A DNA stretch of 64,000 bases from Hymenobacter psoromatis (lineage in GTDB: Bacteria; Bacteroidota; Bacteroidia; Cytophagales; Hymenobacteraceae): positions 4,650,001 to 4,714,000 of the forward strand of contig CP014771.1 in the NCBI GenBank assembly GCA_001596155.1. The letters run 5' to 3'. Both the position numbers and the translations under genes were made by a program. A model generated the notes under the pieces. The model was not told the DNA's origin. It saw only the letters and a list, made by a program, of their open reading frames with translations, and ran no database searches. Positions 59,617 to 64,000 of this stretch are shown here, one piece after another. Every line of letters begins with the position of its first letter. The first letter of the stretch is position 1.

Positions 59617-60630
59617 CTACCCCACCAGTCGCAGCAAGGTCCGAAATTCCTCCTCCGTTTCTTCCACCCGCAGCGTGTGGCGCTCGGGATACAGCAGGTG
59701 CAGTCGCCGCCGCAGGTTGGGCAGGCCGATGCCGGTGGTGGCATCCTTGAGGCCGTCGGCGCGGTGGTTTTTGACTTCAAACCGCAGCTCGTCGGCCGCT
59801 ACGTGCAACTGCACGCTTACGGGGTGCGCCGGGTCGTCCAGCACGCCGTGCTTGATGGCATTTTCGACGAAGGGGATGAGCACCAGCGGCGCGAGGCGGC
59901 GGCCGGCGGGCTCGCCGCACACGGCGAAATCAACGTGGAAGCTGCCGGGGAAGCGCAGGTGGTAGAGGGCCAGGTAATTATGCAGGTACTCGATTTCTTC
60001 GCTCAGCTCCACCTGGCCATCGGGGTTTTCGTGTAGCATGTAGCGCATCAGCTCCGAGAGCTTCAGGATGGCGCTGGCGACGGGCCGGGCCACGGGATAG
60101 GCCAGGCTGTAGAGCATGTTGAGGGTGTTGTAGAGAAAGTGCGGGTTGATTTGAGTTTTGAGAAAAGCCGCCTCCGCGGCGCGCTTTTCCGTGCGCAGCT
60201 GCCAGTTTTCGCGCTCGCGCAGCAGGGCTTCCCGCCTGGCCCACACGGCCGCGCTCGCAAAAATCATGGGGCTGCCGTAGAAGAGATTGTCGAAAATATA
60301 GTAAATGGTGGTGGTGTCGGGCGAGTAATTACGGAAGCCCAGCACGGCCGGAAACAACGCTTCCTCAATGAGCGCCCGCGCGCCGATGTAGCCGGCCAGC
60401 GCGGCGGCCAGCCGCAGCCCCCGGCCCGCGCGCAACAGGCGCGGATACACCACGAGGTAGCAAAAGTAGAACTCGGCTATGCTGATGAACAGCTCTGAAG
60501 CCGTAAGCCAGAGGCTGATGCGCAAGCTCGTCCGGAAGTGAAGAAATCCGCCTGCGAATGCGTAGCCGCCATATAGCAGCCAGCCCAGTAGGAGCCAGCG
60601 AAACGTGAGCTTGGGAGTGGGGGTAGGCAT
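59617..60630 (-). CDS. LytS-type sensor histidine kinase
   Basis: A 337-residue membrane kinase. Four to five N-terminal helices occupy residues ~10-140. The His_kinase (LytS/YehU) domain has the phosphorylated histidine in KTQINPHFLYNTLNMLYSLA near 160, then a coarse HATPase with LVLIPFVENAIKHG near 250 (N box) and GIGLPNLRRRL near 305 (G box). It pairs with the LytTR regulator just downstream. Confidence 0.92.
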   Translation of the reverse strand: MPTPTPKLTFRWLLLGWLLYGGYAFAGGFLHFRTSLRISLWLTASELFISIAEFYFCYLVVYPRLLRAGRGLRLAAALAGYIGARALIEEALFPAVLGFRNYSPDTTTIYYIFDNLFYGSPMIFASAAVWARREALLRERENWQLRTEKRAAEAAFLKTQINPHFLYNTLNMLYSLAYPVARPVASAILKLSELMRYMLHENPDGQVELSEEIEYLHNYLALYHLRFPGSFHVDFAVCGEPAGRRLAPLVLIPFVENAIKHGVLDDPAHPVSVQLHVAADELRFEVKNHRADGLKDATTGIGLPNLRRRLHLLYPERHTLRVEETEEEFRTLLRLVG

Positions 60631-60843
60631 GGCTGGGGCAAGAGGTAGGGGGCATCAAAACTACCGCTGCCTAGTAGCGCCCCGCACCTTTTTTATGCAA
60701 AAGCCGGGGTTTGGAATGCGAACCGGAAAAACTCCAGCGGTGGCCGGTGGCATCAGGTTCCGGGCGGTTGGGATAATCTTTTTTCGGGTAGAAAAGAGGC
60801 AACTCACCTTTGCTTCATCACGCCGCCTACCCCCCGTTGTCCG

Positions 60844-63261
60844 ATGAAGCTACCTCCCTCTTTTCGCTACCCTGCCTTGTTGCTATTAATTCTGCTGGGG
60901 CTTGGGCAGCGCGCTGCGGCCCAGACTCCGGTGGCCGGCACCGTGCTTGACCGGGCCGGGCAGCCGCTGGCCTTTGCCACGGCCGTGCTCGTGCAGCTGC
61001 CCGATTCCAGCATTGCTGACTCCCAAATAGCTACCGGGCAGGGGACTTATGCGTTTGCCAACGTCCGGCCCGGCCGCTACTGCGTGCGGGGCCTGTTGCT
61101 GAGCTACCGCAGTGCCCGCAGCGCGGCTTTCGTGGTGTTCGGCGCACCCGTCACCGTGCCGGCCCTGCGCCTTGCGCCTGCCGCCACGGCCTTGGCGAAT
61201 GTGACGGTGCGCGGCACCCTGCCCGTGCTGGAGCAGCTGGCCGACCGCACGGTTATGAACGTGGCGCGGCTGAACACGGCCGGCGACAACGCCCTCGAAG
61301 TACTCAAAAAAGCCCCCGGTGTGACCCTCGACAAAGACGAGCACCTCGTGTATCGGGGTAGCGCAGGCGTGACGGTACTAATTGACGGCAAGCTGAGCTA
61401 CCTGAGCGGCGAGGCGCTCACCACCTACCTCAAGTCGCTGCCCGCCTCGGCCATTAGCCAGGTGGAGCTGATTCCGAACCCGCCCGCCTCAATGGATGCG
61501 GCCGGCACGGCCGGCGTGCTCAACATCCGGCTGCGGCGCTCGCAGCTGCCCGGCCTCAGCGGCACGGCCACCGCCACCGCTGGCTACGGCCGCTACGAAA
61601 AAGGCTCCCTCAGCACCGACCTGGCCTATAATATGGGCAAGGCGCGCCTGTTTGCCCGCGTCAGTGCCGGCCGCTACAACTCCTACAACCAGTTGAACGT
61701 GGTGCGCCGCATTCGCGACAGCCTCTTTCAGCAGCAAAACTACTGGCACCCCATTACGCACACGCTGAGCTACGCCGCCGGGGCCGACCTACCCCTCACG
61801 GCCCGCCAAACCGTGGGCGTGCAGGTGCGCGGCGGGATTTCGCCCCAGACCACGCAGGCCAGCGCCGAATCCGCCACGACCGATGCGGCCGGCCAGCCTG
61901 CCGGCCGCCGCACCCTCAACAATCCCCAAACCAGCCAAAGCAACAACTTCGGCCTCAACCTGAACTACCGCTGGGCCTTCGACAGCCTGGGCCACGAGCT
62001 GAGCGCCGACGCCGACTACGTGCGCTACACCAGCCAGGAGGACCAGCGCTTCAACAACCTGCTCTTTGCGCCACTCAGCGACGTGGCCCAGGATGGCGGC
62101 CAGCTGCGCAGCGCGCAAGCCGCCGCCGTGGCCATCCGGGCCGTCAAGGTGGACTACGTGCGACCCGTGCCGGGCACCAAATGGCGGGCCGAAGCCGGGG
62201 CCAAAGCCAGCTGGGTAACCACCCGTAGCAGCATTCAATTCGATAAATTGCTGGCCGGTAACTGGCGGACTGACTCGCTGCGCACCAACCAGTTTCAGTA
62301 CAACGAAGCCATCACGGCGGCCTACCTCAGCCTGAGCATTACCCTGGGCTGGCTTGAGCTAAAAGGCGGCCTGCGCGGCGAGCATACCCACTCCCTGGGC
62401 GAGTCGCCGACCACCGGACAGCGCGTGGCGCGCGATTATTTTCAGCTTTTCCCGAGCCTGTTTGCCAATTACAAGTTCAGCGATAACGACCAGCTGGGGC
62501 TGTCCGGCAGCCGCCGTATTACCCGCCCTTCCTACCAAAACCTGAACCCGTTTATCTCTTACACCGACTTCTATACCGTCAACGTGGGCAACCCCTACCT
62601 GGCCCCGTCGCTATCCAACTCGCTCGTGCTCAACTACACGCATAAGGGCTTTCAGGTGCTGAGCCTGAGCTACCTGCGCGAAACCGCCGCGATGGGCGAC
62701 GTCATTTTTCAGAACGACCAGACCAAGGTTACAACTCTCACCACCCAAAATCTCAACCAAGCCACTACCCTCAGCCTGACCTCGGGCGGCCACACCAACA
62801 TCGGCAAGATTTGGGGGATGGACAACCAGTTGGGAGTCACGTACGGCGAAGTGCAAACCCGCATAGAGGGGCAGGACGTGCGCCTGTCGCGCTTCGGCTG
62901 GTCGGCCAGCTCCGACCACACGTTTGCGCTGCCGCGCAATTACAAGCTGTTGGTGGGCGGCGATTACCAGTCGGCGGGGGTGAGCGGCTTGTTTGCCCTG
63001 AAAGCCAGCGGCGCGTTCAACCTCGGCCTCAAAAAGCAGCTGTGGGCCGACCGTGCCACCCTCAGCCTCAAGCTCAGCGACCTGTTTTACACCAACGGCT
63101 GGTTCAGCACCGTGCGCTACAACAACATCAACATGGACTGGACCAACCGCTACGAGAGCCGCCGGGTGTCGCTCAGCTTCACCTGCAAATTAGGCAGCGG
63201 CAAAACTCAGGCCCGGCACGCCGCCGGCAGCAGCGACGAAGAAGGCCGCGCCGGGCATTGA
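60844..63261 (+). CDS. Outer-membrane TonB-type receptor/beta-barrel protein
   Basis: An 805-residue protein with a signal peptide (LLLLILLGLGQRAAAQ). A carboxypeptidase-regulatory-like domain (GTVLDRAGQPLAFATAVLVQ) spans about 27-105. A plug-like region (LEVLKKAPGVTLDKDEHLVY onward) spans about 120-220. The OMP_b-brl_3 barrel fills the remainder. No TonB box is obvious. It is divergent from the LytS/LytR pair, with 213 bases between, so is a plausible target of that system. Confidence 0.88.
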   Translation: MKLPPSFRYPALLLLILLGLGQRAAAQTPVAGTVLDRAGQPLAFATAVLVQLPDSSIADSQIATGQGTYAFANVRPGRYCVRGLLLSYRSARSAAFVVFGAPVTVPALRLAPAATALANVTVRGTLPVLEQLADRTVMNVARLNTAGDNALEVLKKAPGVTLDKDEHLVYRGSAGVTVLIDGKLSYLSGEALTTYLKSLPASAISQVELIPNPPASMDAAGTAGVLNIRLRRSQLPGLSGTATATAGYGRYEKGSLSTDLAYNMGKARLFARVSAGRYNSYNQLNVVRRIRDSLFQQQNYWHPITHTLSYAAGADLPLTARQTVGVQVRGGISPQTTQASAESATTDAAGQPAGRRTLNNPQTSQSNNFGLNLNYRWAFDSLGHELSADADYVRYTSQEDQRFNNLLFAPLSDVAQDGGQLRSAQAAAVAIRAVKVDYVRPVPGTKWRAEAGAKASWVTTRSSIQFDKLLAGNWRTDSLRTNQFQYNEAITAAYLSLSITLGWLELKGGLRGEHTHSLGESPTTGQRVARDYFQLFPSLFANYKFSDNDQLGLSGSRRITRPSYQNLNPFISYTDFYTVNVGNPYLAPSLSNSLVLNYTHKGFQVLSLSYLRETAAMGDVIFQNDQTKVTTLTTQNLNQATTLSLTSGGHTNIGKIWGMDNQLGVTYGEVQTRIEGQDVRLSRFGWSASSDHTFALPRNYKLLVGGDYQSAGVSGLFALKASGAFNLGLKKQLWADRATLSLKLSDLFYTNGWFSTVRYNNINMDWTNRYESRRVSLSFTCKLGSGKTQARHAAGSSDEEGRAGH

Positions 63262-63287
63262 GGGTAGGCTTTTAGGTTGGTATAGCT

Positions 63288-63382
63288 GCGGGCTGCCGGC
63301 TTTTGGGCCGGCTGTCCGCTCGTCGTTCGCGCCGCTTGTTCTCGCGACGAGTGGACAGCCGGCCCAAAAGCCGGCAGCCCGC
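63288..63382. repeat. Large inverted repeat with 38-bp arms
   Basis: Arms 63288-63325 and 63345-63382 are complementary with one mismatch around a 19-base loop. It lies between convergent genes. I see no other copy in this window. Confidence 0.9.
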
Positions 63383-63393
63383 CGCGAACCACG

Positions 63394-64000
63394 CTAGGCC
63401 CGCATGTTATCCATTACCTGCGAAAAATATTTCCTACCCCTGCCAAAATACGCCCACACCAAACTGCCCGCATAAGTGCCCGCGCGCTGCCGCACCAGCA
63501 AATGCGGCTGGGCTAGGCGGCGGCGCTGCCGCCAGTAGCTGAGTTTCTGGAAAAAATGCCAATGCGCCCTACCCACCGCCTGCGCCTCGGGCCAGTTGCG
63601 GGCCAGCAGAAAGCGCAGCCCGGCCACCCAATCGAGCAGCAGACGCAGCGCGAATGCGTCGGCTAACTCGCTGGGAGCTGAGTTTTTATAAAGCAGCGCC
63701 AAACCATTGCGAAAGTTGAGATACGTCTTGCGCGGGCTCGATTTGGGCAAAGTGCCGCCGCCCACGTGCTGCACCACGCTCGCGCCGCCCGTGTACCAGA
63801 TTTCGTAGCCCGCGTTCTGCACGCGCCAGCAGAAATCAATCTCCTCCATGTGGGCAAAAAACGCCGGCTCCAAGCCACCCAATTCGCGCCAGACGCTAGC
63901 CCGCACTAGGCAGCAGGCACCGCTGGCCCAGGCCACGGGGCGCGCGTCGTCGTACTGGCCCCGGTCGGTTTCGAGCGTGTCGAAGAGCCGGCCCCGGCAG
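63394..64000 (-). CDS. Glycosyltransferase family 2, C-terminal part (continues beyond window)
   Basis: The frame is open to the end of the window, so the N-terminus is missing. About 202 residues are seen. The GT2 acceptor-side motifs are present: VAWASGACCLVRA, then FFAHMEEIDFCWRVQNAGYE (the ED motif with general acid/base position) and VVQHVGGGTL. A helical C-terminal tail follows (residues with Arg/Trp). It would act on membrane-linked saccharides, as in rhamnan or O-antigen synthesis. Confidence 0.85.
   Translation of the reverse strand, partial: CRGRLFDTLETDRGQYDDARPVAWASGACCLVRASVWRELGGLEPAFFAHMEEIDFCWRVQNAGYEIWYTGGASVVQHVGGGTLPKSSPRKTYLNFRNGLALLYKNSAPSELADAFALRLLLDWVAGLRFLLARNWPEAQAVGRAHWHFFQKLSYWRQRRRLAQPHLLVRQRAGTYAGSLVWAYFGRGRKYFSQVMDNMRA

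Noticed and set aside
9041..63382. CRISPR-like array formed by the palindromic repeats
   Set aside because: The repeats are kilobases apart, of several families, and lack regular spacers or cas genes.

Overview
The window looks like a chromosomal segment of a GC-rich member of the Bacteroidota, most likely Hymenobacter or a close relative (Cytophagales). The evidence is a giant secreted protein with a gliding-motility/T9SS-type C-terminal domain, families typical of the phylum (DUF2911, DUF4197, PspC-like mini-protein, flavobacterial-type arginine decarboxylase, Rho with a long charged insertion), Bacteroidota promoter boxes (TAnnTTTG) and almost no Shine-Dalgarno sequences. No rRNA, tRNA, CRISPR array, prophage or transposase was seen.

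Layout. 0-9 kb: BadF-type kinase, a diadenylate-cyclase-like protein, small orphan proteins, an HI0933-type flavoprotein, a TetR regulator with its FAD monooxygenase target (two matching operators), and a cation/proton antiporter. 9-18 kb: T9SS cargo protein with tandemly duplicated repeats, a ClC channel with CBS domains, and an AddB-like PD-(D/E)XK nuclease whose frame carries an inserted hairpin repeat. 18.5-24.7 kb: PIG-L deacetylase, a RelE/HigB-like toxin with an unusual small partner, an ectoine-type aspartokinase without ectABC, and a DUF2911 protein. 24.7-31.5 kb: serS, alginate lyase, rho, a plug-motif mini-protein and a UbiA prenyltransferase. 31.7-41 kb: methyltransferase, DUF4197, an auto-regulated membrane protein/HTH pair, DUF4173-like protein, ferritin-like protein and PBP1A. 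41-42.7 kb: AT-rich DUF4304 gene, VapBC-like pair preceded by a tetranucleotide repeat, and a tiny lipoprotein. 42.8-51.4 kb: arginine decarboxylase and arginase-family enzyme (divergent), argS, LOG-family protein, egtB, KGG stress protein, menC. 51.5-64 kb: retropepsin/PDZ protein, acyltransferase, phasin/H1-like protein, pdhB, a 39-residue cationic membrane-peptide gene lying between opposed terminators, TPR lipoprotein, PspC-like protein, a LytS/LytR two-component pair divergent from a TonB-type outer-membrane protein, and a truncated glycosyltransferase.

Cross-cutting structure. Most intergenic gaps contain long imperfect palindromes that fall into at least six recurring families. Two of these repeats, or close relatives, have entered coding sequence in frame (AddB-like nuclease, EgtB), and others supply a stop codon or a start region. 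The word GGGGTAGGG / CCCTACCCC is strikingly frequent in genes and spacers. Several genes have a TAnnTTTG box only 5-8 bases before the start codon, which implies nearly leaderless mRNAs. The most unusual candidate system is the small-peptide locus at 56.3-56.6 kb, which is organised like a type I toxin-antitoxin module.
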